A stretch of 64,000 bases of DNA from Pseudoscleropodium purum (Eukaryota > Streptophyta > Bryopsida > Hypnales > Brachytheciaceae). The notes below the pieces were generated by a model. The model had not been told where the DNA came from. It did no database searches and saw only the letters and a program-made list of their open reading frames with translations. Positions 47,391 to 61,100 of this stretch are shown here, one piece after another (position 1 is the stretch's first letter; each line of letters starts with the position of its first letter). The translations under genes were made by a program, and so were the position numbers. The stretch is from positions 13,270,501 through 13,334,500 of the forward strand of contig OZ017799.1 in the NCBI GenBank assembly GCA_963969395.1, read 5' to 3'.

Positions 47391-50300
47391 AATGTTATGA
47401 GTGGTTTGATTTGCACAGGAATGTCAAACCGAAAAAAAAGAAAAAAAGTCGTATGATTGTGTAGATTCCAACATGCCAACATTAAGCAGCTATCCGTTAA
47501 GCTAGATTTCTCTCACAGGGGCAAGATCTCTTGCAGGGTTGGGCAAGAGACTGGCTTCTTCCAGCGACCACCACCGCGAGCACGAAGCATTGAAGGAGAG
47601 GTCGCAGTGGGTTGACTGGATATCAAGAGATGTAGGCGGCAACGATGGCAAGACAATTTGAGCTTATGAATGTAAAATTAATCTTCAAGGAGGCTTTTAA
47701 AGTTTTAACTGATTAGAATTGGGATTATCACATTTAATTGTAGCCATGCTTTCTTGATTCCCAAGGCGTGGGAAAAGAGTGTACTGTACATCAAAGGATC
47801 CGGATTGATTGACCATTTTCATGGATGGTAGGTGATCGCCTATGTAATCGGTAGATGCCAACCTGTAAAATAAGGTGGGTATGCCCCAAACCATCACTTT
47901 TTGCTCTACTGTGCCCATTTAGTATTATCAAACTGGTCAAATTTTTATATCTTCTTTTTGCAAAAGAAAGGAGGTTCCAACGCACTAAAGAACCCAACAT
48001 TTGGATATTGTATGCAAAAGTTAAGAAGGGGCAAAGATTTTTTTTGGTAGATGTTCTAGAATCATTTCTTCAATATACATACATATTGATTTTGGAGGTG
48101 TGTAGATGGTGATGATGGTAGTTTTAGGTAGGGTGTAATTTGGGTTGTATCCACCCTAGATAATATTTGTGCATTCATTTGTAGAAATGTAATGTAAGGT
48201 AGGAGTACCTAATATAACAAGAGTCGTTTAGCATCCCCCCCCAAATGCCCTAAAGTAAGGTGAAGCTAGATGCAAAGGAGATGTGTGGGGTTACATGAAG
48301 TCGTTACAATCATGTGGTTGGGTTTTGCATTGGAAATGTGGCAAGAACAAGAATTGAGTCTAGTGAAGAAGCCATAGCACAATAGTGGACTAGTGTGAGG
48401 ATTGTTGTCCTACAAGACTTGTCTTGTTTAGATTAGAATTCACCAGATTTTCTTTGTAATGATAGTTTGTTCAAAATTATGAATATAGAACACTAGAGAT
48501 TCAAATAGTATTTTAATAGCTTTGTATTCTTTCAGTGCCCAATTTTATTGTACTGCCAAACAAAGAGCAATCATTATATTTTTTGAAATTCCTACAATAA
48601 AGACCACAATTTGCAATTAAAATACATCTTTGAGTTCCCTTAGCATTCTTGTACAATTTCAATCAATTCATTTGAGTTCTTTAGAATAGTTGCAATCTAT
48701 GAACTCCCTACAATTTGCATTTTAGCATGAACTTCCAAGTACTAAATTTGTACATTGGCTTTGGATTAACTTACATGGTTTATAGTTTAATTCACCAAAG
48801 TCTAATTGCTACAATTCCTAAACTTCAAAAATTCTCATTTCAGCATAAATTTCTTACCATTGCATTTGCGGTCTATCTTTGCATTAATTTGTTGGGTTGA
48901 TGGTTATAGTCATCAACGTGTTGTTGCTATGGTCCAAGAACTAAAGGCCTTCATTTAGCATGAACTTTTTGTCAATTCATTTATGGTTTGTTTTTTCATT
49001 TATTTGCATACTTTTGATTTTTAATCATTGAACTATTGTTGCTACAATTCATGAATTGCTTACGATCTATTTTTTTCCATGAATTTTTTGTTGTTTCATT
49101 CTTGCATTACCTTCCATCATTTTATTGACGACTAATAAATTGTGTATGATTTAAGAGTACTTCACCTCAATTATCTAGCCACTTATGATTCATACTTGAA
49201 TTTTTGTTAGTTTATGACATTTATATATTAGAATAGGCATAAAAGCAAATTTATTCATTAACTTTATAATGGTGCTTGTAGGTTTGGTTTTTGCTTAATG
49301 AATAAACACTAAAAAAGACTTATACTTAATACAAGGAGATATGGGTGCTATAAAATAATTCTTTAGAAGACTTAATCAATTCTAAGTATGCACAATGGAA
49401 GGTTAAGGAGTATGTGATCCTGACTGAATAATCAATAGATAATGACTCATATTTATTATATTAGCCAAAGTTAATAAACTTATTGACAATTATCATTATC
49501 ACTTCTTCAGAACTTTGCTTAATCTCTCTTTCTACCAACCAAAATTTATTGTCTTCTATTCTTTTACTTTAACTGCAACTTCATTTTCCGATTTATCCTT
49601 ATCAATTTCAATTGATATTTGGCCGTTATGAATTTTCTCCTTTTGCATTAGTTCCAATTACTACTTCGAATCGACTATAGAACTTTTACAAGCAATGACT
49701 AAATAATTTTCTTAACTAGAAAACATGCATGTATTCCCCTTTCAATGGATTTCTCTCATTTCTTTGAATTGATATGCATCTCAACTATAGAACTATTACA
49801 TTACATCAATTGATTCAATTTCTATTGATTCTACCATCATCTACTACAATTGAGATTTCCAATCCTACACTATAGATAACATCTCCAACTAACACTCAGA
49901 CAGTATTAATGTTTCAACACACAATAGATAATTTGTCATGACTTAAATCTATAGATCTATTGCTTTGCCTCCATTACATTGACTCACACAATCGAAATTT
50001 ATCTCCATTTTTACACATTACTCACACAATTGAAATTCACACATCACAAATCACAATTACAATCACACATGAAATTACAATAGGCTCAAACACACCAAGA
50101 TCAAACAAATACACAATCATACATTTACATCAAATTGAACTCCACACTATTGTTTTCAAATTTTTTGTTTAACTTTAGAATTTATATAACTATACAAATT
50201 TACAATTGATCCGCTTCATCTCATAGCCCCGCTCTATACAACTACCAATTCACTGCACTACTCTACAACATCTATAGACATCTAGATTGTAAAACATCTA

Positions 50301-53099
50301 CACTCCCGCTCAATCTCTTCACAATAGCAAACACGAAAACTGAACTATATTGTTGGCTCGCCACCATACAGGAGCTTTGGATTTACTTCCACGAACTAAG
50401 AGAAAAAACTTCACACAATAGATTTCACCTAATTTGCATGGCGGCCTCTAACCGTTTCAATAGCCCATAACCCATTCATTCATCTCAACCACCTCGTAGA
50501 TGAAATTCTATAGTAAACCTTTACCTACCTATAAAATCTATTGATTAACACCTCCAAGACTATAGCACAAGAGAAAATTAGAGAATTAACAAAATTTAAA
50601 ACTATTATGTATATTTTCTTAAATTCTTATATTATAGTACTACAGACACAAAATGTTTGATGGATGTTTTTGAATAGCTCTGAAGGTGACAAAAGTACAC
50701 ATTTTCATTTATTTTTATTTTTTCATAGTGATTAGCGTCATGGAAGATAGCAAGTGGGCATTTTGTAGCTCATTGAAGGTTTTTGTTCTTTTGTCGCAAT
50801 GAAGATTTTTTTTAAAACAATAGAAAGAATCTACGGAGCAGTAGTAAGATACATGACTCGTCGAGAAATTTTGTACATGGGCATCTAATTTCTTCCAAAA
50901 AAATTTCATTGTTTTTAAAAGAAATTGAATTTCTTCCAAAAGACAAATCGTCCATATTAGAAGCTAGGCAGTTCTTTGAGAAAGGATAAAAGTGAAGCAG
51001 CTACACCATCTAACTACAACAATAAAAATAGAACTTGGAATGAAGATTTTCTTAAGTGTCACACATGGGCAAAGTTGCGAGTATTAATTTACAATGGCGG
51101 CTACAAAAATAAATTGCATCTACACAACAAGAAGTAAGGTGAGGGCAATATGTTTAACAATAAAGAACAAGATTTTTACAATTCTATATGCTTGCATTCA
51201 AGTCTTCCAATGCCTTGCAACAAACTTGTGTTTGTCCAACTCCCCTCTCCTTCCTATAGATTTTCATGGTGACTTTTAGAAACAATTGCAATTGTGGAGT
51301 ACTTGAAGAGTGCACACAATAATCAAAGTTGACAAATTAATCACATTGTAAGTTGCTTCATTGAAAGTTACTTTATAAACTTGCCGAGACTAAAAAATGA
51401 CAAGGATGACTCTCTAGATAGGAGCCCTAAGAGACTACTTTGGCTTTTCTATAGTTGGGCAGTAAAGATACTAGGATGGAGGGAGCAATGTAGTGAAAGG
51501 GATGAGAATGGCTTCTTGTTTAAATTTTACTATGTCATTCACAATGTAGTATACCACTCTCCAAAAATGAAGAAAAATGAAGAATTTCACACTTGTTCTT
51601 AAGTTGAGACTAAAGGTCTTTTTAGGAAATACTTCATCCAAATTTCACTTTGGTGAAACTGAAATTACAATATGTACTATTGCCATTTTTTGAACTACTG
51701 AAATCGCTCATTAATTTTGGAAGCAAAACTACTATGATAATGGAGATATAGATATGTGTTTCTTTTGATGAAGTTCAAATCCCTAATTTTGTACTTCATT
51801 GTTTTAATAAATGTCAAGTATGAATGAGGTAGAAGAATAAATACTAACCTTAGGTAATTCAAGAGGCTACAAGTATGAACAGCTAATGGAGGACGCTTTG
51901 CCTACTCAACAACTTCTAGGAACCGCCCCAACAACTTTCCCGCGCAAACATTCCTCACAGATGGTCCTCTTGAAGAGCGACAAGGCCAAAGATGTAAACT
52001 ATAGAGAAAGGGCACCATCAAAAGTCTTCTATAAGTGAGGCTGCATTTGCACCAATATTATTGTTATTAAATCCTAACTTGGTAAGAGACCTCTTCCTCT
52101 GACCTCCTCCTTCCTGTAAACCTATTTCTCGTTTTTTCCTTCTACTTGTTCACATTCAACGATCCTTCTTGCATCACAATAGTGAAGACAAAAACCTACA
52201 AGACATTGTAGATTGGTTTTTAGCACACCTCATCCACGAATACACCAAAAAAAGAAGCAAAGAAAGACAAGCAATTGCTAGATATGAAAACAACAATGAA
52301 AAAGATGTTCATGCAAGGGCAATGCATTTTGTTGAAAGAAAAGGTAGGGTTCACTCAAGAAAAAAAGGCCAAAGTTATGTCTTACCTACTACAAAAATTG
52401 AGACAAGTCAAGACTTATCAACTTTACAAATTTTGCATCACAATGCATTCATAGCTTATGAGAATGACTTATTTTAAACAAATTCTTTAGCGAAAATATT
52501 GACCCCCTACTATGATCATCAAATGAAGAAGACTATAAAGATTTCAGTACATTCACATTTATTGATGAAAGAATAATGACTACATGTTTTTATAGTAGTG
52601 GTCTAGTGGAGACAAAGTTGAAGGTACATTGGAGGCGATGGAAGAGAGAAGAAGACAAAGGCAGAATGAGCTAAAAAAAATCAAGGACAAAATATTGTTG
52701 AAGGAATTTCTTGTAGTCCCTATAAAGATAAAAAAAAAAATTTTAAATGGACAAATTGTCATTGCAAGACTTAAAAAAAGACACGGCATGTTTCAACCCT
52801 TATATAGTTTTTTCTTATACGAGAGAAAGTTCTAGAAGGTCAATATTATGACACCTCAAAGCAATTGGGCAAAAGAGGTAAATAGAAAGAAGTAGACCCA
52901 AAGCTTGAAGAATTTGTACCAAAGTAGTAAGAATTCAAAGCATGTTCATATTATAATGTACCTATATCTTTCTCAAGACCATCCTTGGGATGCATTATAC
53001 CTTATAAATAACTTCTATCATACTTAGATTTGTTTTAAAAATTTTGAACAATAGAAATTATAGTTAAAATTGTAAAAAAAAAAAATTGATTTGCATTAT
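47391..53099. other. AT-rich spacer, no firm gene
   Basis: There is a low-complexity stretch rich in CACA and AATT at about 49970-50170. Two frames near the right side might be upstream parts of the piggyBac relic: 52169-52477, 102 codons, Lys/Glu/His-rich; and 52629-52835, 68 codons, opening with a charged, coiled-coil-like MEAMEERRRQRQNELKK. Neither has a recognisable domain. Confidence 0.4.
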
Positions 53100-54317
53100 A
53101 GTCATTAACAAAGTGAGTAGGCAAACTAATGGAGGTTTGGATTTTACCCCTTTAGAATACCATAAATTCAAGGCATTTCTTGCTATAGCATTATACATAG
53201 GGTGAAACATGTTCTTAATATATTTTGATACTAGGTAGAAACAAAGTCATTGTTCTGTTGTCATATTATTTCTCAAATTATGTCTTAGGATTGCTTTGAG
53301 GATATTTCACATTATTTGCATATCACCAAAATTTCCTCTAGGATATATGTGATAAAGGAGAAAGTGTGGAATAAAATAGTACAAATGAAATGGCTCATTG
53401 AAACAATTTGTAAAAGGTGTGAGAGAATGTAGAATTTGCATCAACAAATAATAGTGGATGAAACAATGGTGCGGTATAAAGGGTATTACTGCTCAATAAG
53501 GCAATAAATGTATAACATATCTATATGTTTCAATATTAAAGTATGGGCTCCTGTCGATGCCTTGGTGAAATACATTTGGACCTTCAATGTGTTCTATCGC
53601 AAAGAAGTGGTGTATGTAGAAGATCATGAATCTATTAAGATTAATCAAAATATAAATGAAAAAATTAAAAGTGAAAAGGGTAAAGAAAAATAAGATGCAA
53701 TGGTGGTTAAAAAACTGACAATAAAATTGCATGAAAGGAGACATATAGTGATTGTTGACAATTTATTTATGTCAATTTTATTATTCATGGACCTTCTTGA
53801 CTTGAAAACTATGGCTACATGTACCTCGAAGGGAAATAAAAAGTATGTGCCAAGTGTCATATGGGCTTCAAACATAATAAAGACAAATGACATGGGATGG
53901 TGTAATTGGAGGATACATAGTTCTAAGAAAATATGTTATATAGTATAACATGATAGAAAAGTGGTATTAATTTTTTTCACTCATGCAGAGCTAGTGCCAT
54001 GTGAAGGGAACATCTAAACCATGTTACAAAACACAAATAAAGGCAAAGTTCCAGTTCCGTTGGAGCCCATGCATATTCAATACTAGAATAATATGCATAG
54101 AGTTGATAGTGTAGATCAACTAAGAGTCACATATTTGACATTAATGTGCAACCACAAATGGTGGCATTGTCTTTTCTATTTTTTGTTAAATACTTCTATT
54201 ATGAATGCATGGATCTTGCATTCAAATTTGAGTTTTGGATTTCTCATAAACCTAAAATCACCTTTAAATTTCCTTTTTTATTTTGACAAAGGAATTGGCA
54301 TCACAATATTTAGGTAG
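53100..54317 (+). pseudogene. Decayed piggyBac-type transposase (DDE_Tnp_1_7-like)
   Basis: One frame from about 53450 to 54317 reads through five stops (53505, 53691, 53946, 54015, 54084) without a frameshift. It shows piggyBac landmarks in order: VDETMVRYKGYYCSIRQ, then FNIKVWAPVDA, then HIVIVDNLF, then HRVDSVDQLR, then KWWHCLFYFLLNTSIMNAWIL. The acidic residues expected at the catalytic positions (Asp in VDE, VDN and VD-VD) are all present. Weaker similarity continues upstream to about 53100 (FKAFLAIALYIG) with more stops. Terminal repeats and TTAA flanks were not found. The element is inactive and clearly old. Confidence 0.7.
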
Positions 54318-55612
54318 AACGGATTATTGCTCGACATTTGCATCATCAATACACCGTACACATGAGCAATGGTTTATGAAAAAAATGTGCAAGCTCTATA
54401 AATTAAGTCATTAGAAGTACTTACACATTTGCCTAAAGTGTGGAGGAGTTTTCATTTTCAAATTTTTGTATTACTAGAATTGTCACTAGAATTAGAGTTA
54501 GCTATTGTAGGCAATGTCTTATATAGTAGTATTCAATATTGTTGGTAGACATCATATATTACTGGTTGTAGAAATGATGCCTATTTGCTGCGATAGTTGA
54601 GGATATAATCACTATAGTGTGGGTATAAATTACTTTTACATTTTCTTATGCTATTTGTACTTGTGTTTTTACTAAAGAGCTATTATATTTCCTAAGTGAG
54701 TATCTTTTCTATGAAGATCATTATTATTGTTTTGGGTAGTGATTGTATAATTCAAAGATGAGTGGATTTTTATTAGAAGAAATATTGGAAAGAGAGGACC
54801 GTGAAGGTGCTGTTTATGAGGTTGTCGTTGAACTTTGGAGTAGTGATGAAGAGCAAGTATAACAAAAGTTGGAGTGGATGCGGCTGAAAGAAAGTAGACA
54901 AAGACAATATGGTAGTTACTAGATGGGCAGCTCCTCTCTCATAGAAAAATTGGGCTACTCATTTGGATTCACATTGTTCACATATAAACAATAAATACAA
55001 CAAACCAATTAAAAGTACCTTCAAAAGATTGGAATCATATTGCAGAGGAGGCAAATCATGCAAAGGAGAGATTCAAGGCCAAGGTTCTCTCTTCATTATT
55101 GAACTCTCTCATGAGGAGCTCTTTAATTTTGAATAATGCCAACTTCTTGTTTTTACATTTCAGTACATGAGATTTACGAAATGCGTAGACACCTTTCATG
55201 AAACTGAAATAATTTATAAATACAAGCTATGATTTCCAAAATTTTGGACTCTTCTAAATGTTATACCTTATTCCACTTTAATTTAGTTTAAATGTGCGTT
55301 TCCTGTATTGGATACGGAGTGCAAATCAAGACTCTGCACAATAGCTTTTATTGTATTTAAATAGGTGCCCATCTTTATGATATTTGAAGGTTTGTTACTT
55401 TTCTATTACTAGATTTATGTAACTCGCTTTTCTGGAGGTGCAAAAGATCACCACTATCTTTTTAGATTCCCACTCCACCTTTCTAATCAATAATTGTATA
55501 AAATCACTCGTCCAATTGGTAGTTTTGAGCCCTTGAATTCAATTAACACAATAATAGGTTTCTACTTTTCTTCCTACTCACGGTGACTAGCCCGTCATTA
55601 CAAGGTTAACTA
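54318..55612. other. AT-rich spacer downstream of the piggyBac relic
   Basis: A 34-codon frame at 54760-54864 is acidic (MSGFLLEEILEREDREG) and could be a remnant of the element or chance. Nothing else is recognised. Confidence 0.4.
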
Positions 55613-55760
55613 TGAAAAGTGGTTTGAAGGCAACTAACTTAAAAAAACCATTTCATTAATTTGGCTTCATTTGATTTAATTTGTTCAATTGGCAAATTAA
55701 ACAAATTAAGTCAAATTAAGCCATATTAAGTGACTTTTGAAGCCACTTGCTTAATCTAGT
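55613..55760. repeat. Small imperfect hairpin repeat (about 140 bp)
   Basis: GGCTTCATTTGATTTAATTT pairs with AAATTAAGTCAAATTAAGCC around a short loop. The outer parts AAGTGGTTTGAAGG and TTTTGAAGCCACTT also pair. It is probably a small MITE, but no clear target duplication is visible. Confidence 0.55.
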
Positions 55761-55784
55761 GTTTGTGAAGATGAAAAGATAAGC

Positions 55785-55960
55785 TCTTTATACAAGTGGG
55801 ATAGTAGTAAGGAAAGAAATCCATGTGAAATATGTAAATTAGGATGAATAGGAGCTCAACCACTCATAGTTAAGTAAAATGCAAGCTTGTGTTTGATGTG
55901 AAATTTCAAACCTCATTTAAGCATAGCAGAATAATTTTTTTTAAAGAAATTTGAACTCCA
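55785..55960. repeat. Left-arm fragment of the family B fold-back element
   Basis: CTCTTTATA, then AATCCATGTG, then AAATTTCAAACCTCATTTA and GCATAG appear in the same order as in the left arm of 14796-15382. The right arm is missing. Confidence 0.6.
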
Positions 55961-56991
55961 AAAATTTGGGGAATTAAGATATTGTAATCAAGACAATTTT
56001 ATTTTATAGTAAAATTTTATTTTTTGAGTATAAAATGGGTTTTATGTTCAAAATTTTGAGCAATAAAGTGTGAATGTGGTGATAGTTGATGTTTAAGTGT
56101 GAAAAGCCTCTTTAGTTTGAACGGTTGTGAATTGTGACAGTTTTTATCAAGAGATTTAAAGGGGTATTTAAGAATGGAGGGTGATAAATAATAGTTTTTC
56201 TCTCATTCTTCTTTCTTTTTTTTTAAAATTTTCTCTTGCAATTTTGTGTGGTGAAGTTATGTTTTTTCATTGTCATCTCGAATTGTAATTTTTTATTCAC
56301 TTAAGTGTTAGTTTTATTGCTTTAAGCATTACATTTCATTTTGGTGTTACATTGCCGTGAGCAATTTTTTATGAAAGAGAATCTCTTTAAAAGAATTTTT
56401 ATTATCTTTTGAATGAAATTTTGTCTATCAATTGTGTTTCATCTCTTAAGAGAATTCTTTATGTCAATGTTTAAAGTGAGAGGGGAAGAAAAGTAAAGCA
56501 AAATATTGAATTAGTAATTAATTTGTTAGTTCCAATGATTGGAAAATTATTTGTAAATCGGTATTTGGTTTGGAATTGAGTGATCCAAAGATTGGATTTT
56601 ATTTTGAAACTTAATAATTTCAGTGAGTGGTAATTATTTTTATTTAAAAGATTGGAAGATCTTTGTGTCACAAGTAGATATATATATTGGAAATAAAATT
56701 AAGGATTGAGATTTATTTGGAGTTGGGAAATGAGTTTAGAATTCTAATGAATAAAAATTATTGAACAATTGTAAATAATTGATGTACATATTAATTATGG
56801 AATGATTATCCATATGATTAATAAATGGTATTCCAATTGAAGTTATGTGTACATGGATTAATACTTGAATGTGTATTTAAATTCTTATGTGATATTGGTG
56901 TGTGAAATTGTTTATCTAAAGTGCAAGTTGAGAGAATTTCTATGTTGTAGCAATATTTTATTGAGAGAAATCAATTGCTTGACTATAGAGT

Positions 56992-57859
56992 TAATATGAT
57001 GGGAATACAAATGATGTAAAATGGATAGAGAACGTGTTAAATTAAAATTGAAGTAATGTAAATTTTGTAACCAATTGAATTACGCAAAAGTAGAATGTGA
57101 GACTAAAAAGGAAAACATCAAGATAGAGCATAAGATCAAAGATTCAATAGAAGACAAATTGGAAAAGATTTGCAACAAAGAAAGATCAATTGGAGATGTT
57201 GAATGATGAAAGATTATTTTCAAATAAAGACCGGAGCCTTGATAAGGGAAGAATTCAAAATACTTTAAAATAATTTAGCAAAGCATATTATAGATTCTTT
57301 AAGAAAAATTTTAGGATTGCTTAAGCAATGTCCTTGGTTGTTTTCAATTCTTAAAAATGATATATGATACATTTACTTTAAGTAATTAAGACATTAGCGC
57401 TTAAAGCGATTTAGAAGCGAAATGATATTTGTGCAAAACAATTCATGAGTTTTTGGTTAAACCGAATTTTCAAAGTTCAAATATGTATTGTGTGATGCAA
57501 GTTGCAAATGAATATATTTGTAATATATTTCAATGAATTCAAAGTATGAGATTTGTGGATGCAGGTGCTTTTAACTTACACTTTTTAAAATTTATATTTT
57601 ATCTTAAGATAAGACCGAGACGGATTTAGTGGTTAGAAATTTGTATTTATAATTGGATGGAAACTAAAGAGAGAATTCCTTCCCATTCCTAAATAGAATA
57701 TGAAAGATACAAAATACCCTAATATATTAAGATTAAAGATATAATTTACCTATAAAGTGACATTACCTAATTAAAACACTAAGCTAACTTGAGTTTTCCC
57801 TGAACGAACCTAATTAGAATTGCCTTGGTTTTGTCTCATAAAAATTGTACTACATTTTG
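56992..57859 (+). repeat. LTR-like arm, left copy of an at least 868-bp inverted repeat
   Basis: Every base I checked from 56992 to 57859 pairs with 64000 down to 63133 without an indel, and I found one mismatch (near 57455/63546). The arm ends ...GTACTACATTTTG directly before a GGCGCCGCTGCC primer-site-like motif, which suggests that it is the 3' part of a retrotransposon 5' LTR. The LTR probably starts further left, perhaps near 56.0-56.1 kb, where a TATTTAAG box is seen (56166-56173), but no sure TG start is visible. The window ends before the outer end of the other arm. Confidence 0.8.
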
Positions 57860-57873
57860 GCGCCGCTGCCAGG
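57856..57873 (+). other. Primer-binding-site-like motif after the LTR arm
   Basis: TTTTGGCGCCGCTGCCAG follows the arm. TTTGGCGCCGYTGCC-like sites occur right after the 5' LTR of many plant Ty3/gypsy-type elements. The inverted arm at the other end lacks it: GCGCC is replaced by TACGA. Confidence 0.55.
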
Positions 57874-58121
57874 AAAATAGATGGTATGTAGGTCTATCGC
57901 TTCATGCTCATCCAAGCGAGCTAGTTGAACCAGCAACTAAAGAACCTGAAAACGAGGGACTGGCCTTGAATCTCGAAATTATTCCATATTGCATCTGGAA
58001 TGCACCTGAGAGTTATGTTAACATGCTAAATCAAGCTGGTCAGTTTAGTGAAATTAATTCTCAATATTTTGAGGATGATTCCCTCATCATTGAGCCTTCT
58101 TATCGGCAACAGGAACTTTGA
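57874..58121 (+). pseudogene. Retroelement leader / gag N-terminal fragment
   Basis: An open frame continues from the primer-site motif to TGA at 58119-58121. Its roughly 80 residues are acidic (WNAPESYVNMLNQ, YFEDDSLIIEP). I cannot match it to a domain. Its position, between the primer site and the unrelated copia gag start 50 bp downstream, suggests the start of the gag region of the LTR element. The rest of that element's coding region is absent. Confidence 0.4.
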
Positions 58122-58171
58122 GTTCCAACATTTACAATCTACTATTTTGGAGGATTAAAATTTAAATCATA

Positions 58172-61100
58172 ATGGCCAACGTTGGATTAACTTCTGCAAA
58201 CCGAGCTTATGTCATTCCACCCTTAAACGTAGATAATTATGCATCTTGGAGTATAAAATTGGAACTATTATTAATTTGCTTTGAAATATGGGGCGTCGTG
58301 GATGGTAGTGATGTAGCTCCTCATGCAAGCGACAAAACAGGCTCGACAGCGTGGAAATTGAGAGATGCCAAAGCCCGATCGAAGCTTTTCTTCCATTGTA
58401 GCGAAAAATAGCTACTTTCTTTACGATCTCTCACAACTTCTAAGCAAGTCTGGGATCGTTTGAAACAACTTTACAAAAAGTCTAATAAAGCGTTGCAGGT
58501 AAACTTGCATAAGCAACTCTGTCGCTTGACTATGTCTGACTCCAACGATACCATGTCCCTCTTAGAGACATGGCAATCACTTCTTCACGAAGCTGAAATC
58601 GTCGGATGTACTTTCACAAACGATCAACAAGTTAATTTGTTGCTTGGCGCTTTGCCAGATTCTTGGAGCGCCTTCATAACCACGCATGGTGGCATTGCTA
58701 ATCTTACGTTTTCAACTTTGCTGTCTAATATTCTCTAGCAAAATTCCATTAATCATTCTAAACCTGAAGTATCCAAATCTAGTGCCTTTTATGTCAAAGG
58801 CAAGTTCATTAAGCCATTTTCAAATAATAAATTTACATCCAGTCAATTATCAAAGAACAATAAACAAACTTCTTGAAATAGTAAAAAAAGGTGGCAGGGA
58901 CAATCCCGAAACAATGGAAAGAATTGGCAAGGACAAAAATCCAACGACCAAAATACTTTCTCATCTTCTCAAACAATTATTTGTTACTATTGCGGGATAC
59001 CAGGGCATAAAGTTCCTGACTGTCGCATGAAAAAACGAGATCAAGCAAAGACTGGACAAGGACAATCTAATAATAATCTTACTAATGATACTCAAGTCTA
59101 TCAATTTTCGGCCATATGTGATAGTTCAGGCCTTTCCTCGTCATGGTACCTAGATTCAGGGGCTAGTTAGCATATGTCTCTTAAAAAAGAACTTTTTCGG
59201 GATTATCAACTTCTCGAAATTCCAAGAACTATAATTTTGGGCGACAATCGCTCACACAGTGCTCTTGGTTACGGTTCTATTCTTTTGAAAGTGCTAACTG
59301 GGGAAAACATTTTAATTCTTAATATTTTGTATGTCCCAGGCCTTGCCAAAAATTTACTTTCCGTTAATCAAATAACGACAAAAGGAAATACAATTATTAT
59401 GTTCACTCAAACTCAATGTCTTATTAAGACCAAGTTACCAAACTCATATAAGAAAATCATATTTCGAATTCCTAAAGAAGGCAACTTGTTTTCATTGGGT
59501 ATTGGCATCCCACCCTCAAAATCAAATTGTTTATCTACAACCTTGTCAAAGTTTCACTCAGAAACGCTTAAATGGCATTATCGATTAGGCCATCTCAATA
59601 TACATTTTATTACTCTCATGCAAAATCAAAATATGGTCAGTGGATTGTCTAATACGTTAAAATCCAATCTCCCTCTCTGTGAGGGCTGTGTACTCGGTAA
59701 ACACAGTCAAAGCTCTTATTCAACAATACCTACTACAAGAGCTATTGTGCCCTTAGCCTTGATACACACGGATTTGTGTGGCCCAATGATCACACCATCA
59801 TTAGGTGGCGCTTTATATTTTCTTTTATTCATTGATGATTACTCCCGTTTTACACATGTCTATTTTTTAAATAAGAAATCTTCTACTTTATTTCACTTTC
59901 AAACATACAAAACATTAGTTGAAAATCAACATGATAAAAATAAAATACTTATTCTCCGCTCGGATAACGGTGGCGAATTTACATCTAATGACTTCACCAA
60001 ATTCTATCAGGATCATGGAATTCAACATCATTTGACAAATCCTTATCATTCTACCCAAAATGGAGTCTCGGAAAGAAAGAACCAAACTTTAGTTGAAGTT
60101 GCAAGATGTATGCTTCAAGTTGCTCATTTGAGCAAACACTTTTGGGCAGAAGCTATAGCTATTGCCTACTATCTGCAAAATCGTTTTTATTCAACTTCTT
60201 TAAATAATACAACTCCATATGAACTATGGACAGGGTTATGACCTGATCTCACTGATCTGCGTATTTTTGGATGTCTAGCCTACTCTCATATTATAAAAGA
60301 ACATCGTAAGAAATTAGACTTCAAAGCTTTGAAATGTATCTTTATTGGCTATTCATCAGTTTCTGGCATCAAGGGCTATCGTCTCTATAATCAAGACGAT
60401 CAACTAGTTTTTACAAGTTGTGATGTTACTTTTTTGGAAGATACCTTATTGCTTGATGGTGATTCTTCTTTAAATGAACATCTTTTTTCTCCTCTGGACA
60501 ATCTTGTTGAATTTTACTACAATGTTCTTGAGTCTTCTATAGACCACCCCGGCCCTTCCAACTCCCTGCAAATCAATCAGCAGGTTGATTTCAAGTTGGA
60601 TCAGGATCCACCTAAGGACCCACCAGAGACAGGGTTGACAGGACGTCCGAACGCGGACGTTGTGTCCACAGCGTCCGCCTGTCTGTCCGCCCGTCCGCCC
60701 GATTACGACCGTCCGATCGACGCGCGGACTGATCTGGTCCGCACAATCTGGGTGTCCGCCTCGGGCGGTCGGGCCGTCCGCCCCATCCGTCCGCCCCGCC
60801 TCGCCCGTCCGCTTTCCGACGGCGGTCGGGACGCTGCGTCCGCTAGCGTCCGTGCGTCCGGAAAACGGACGCTATTTTGGGGCGGACGCTGAAATTCGTC
60901 AACCCTGACCAGAGATTCCCACTCCAACTCCGACCCCACCTCCTCTTGATCACGACAACCCACCTCCCACCGCTCCAACCACTGCACATCAGTGGTCTCA
61001 TTTCCGCCAAACCCAATCCAGTTCTCCTCCACTTCGGAGGTCCGCCCGTTCTAACAAAGGACAACGATATAACCCACGGTTTCATGACACAAACTTGTAC

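Noticed and set aside
49960..50172. 70-codon plus-strand frame rich in Ile, Thr and His
   Set aside because: It reflects low-complexity CACA/AATT sequence.
60630..61085. Open frames inside and across the second GC-rich MITE, including the C-terminal part of a frame from 60329
   Set aside because: The copia frame enters the MITE only because of the insertion, and the remaining frames are composition artefacts.
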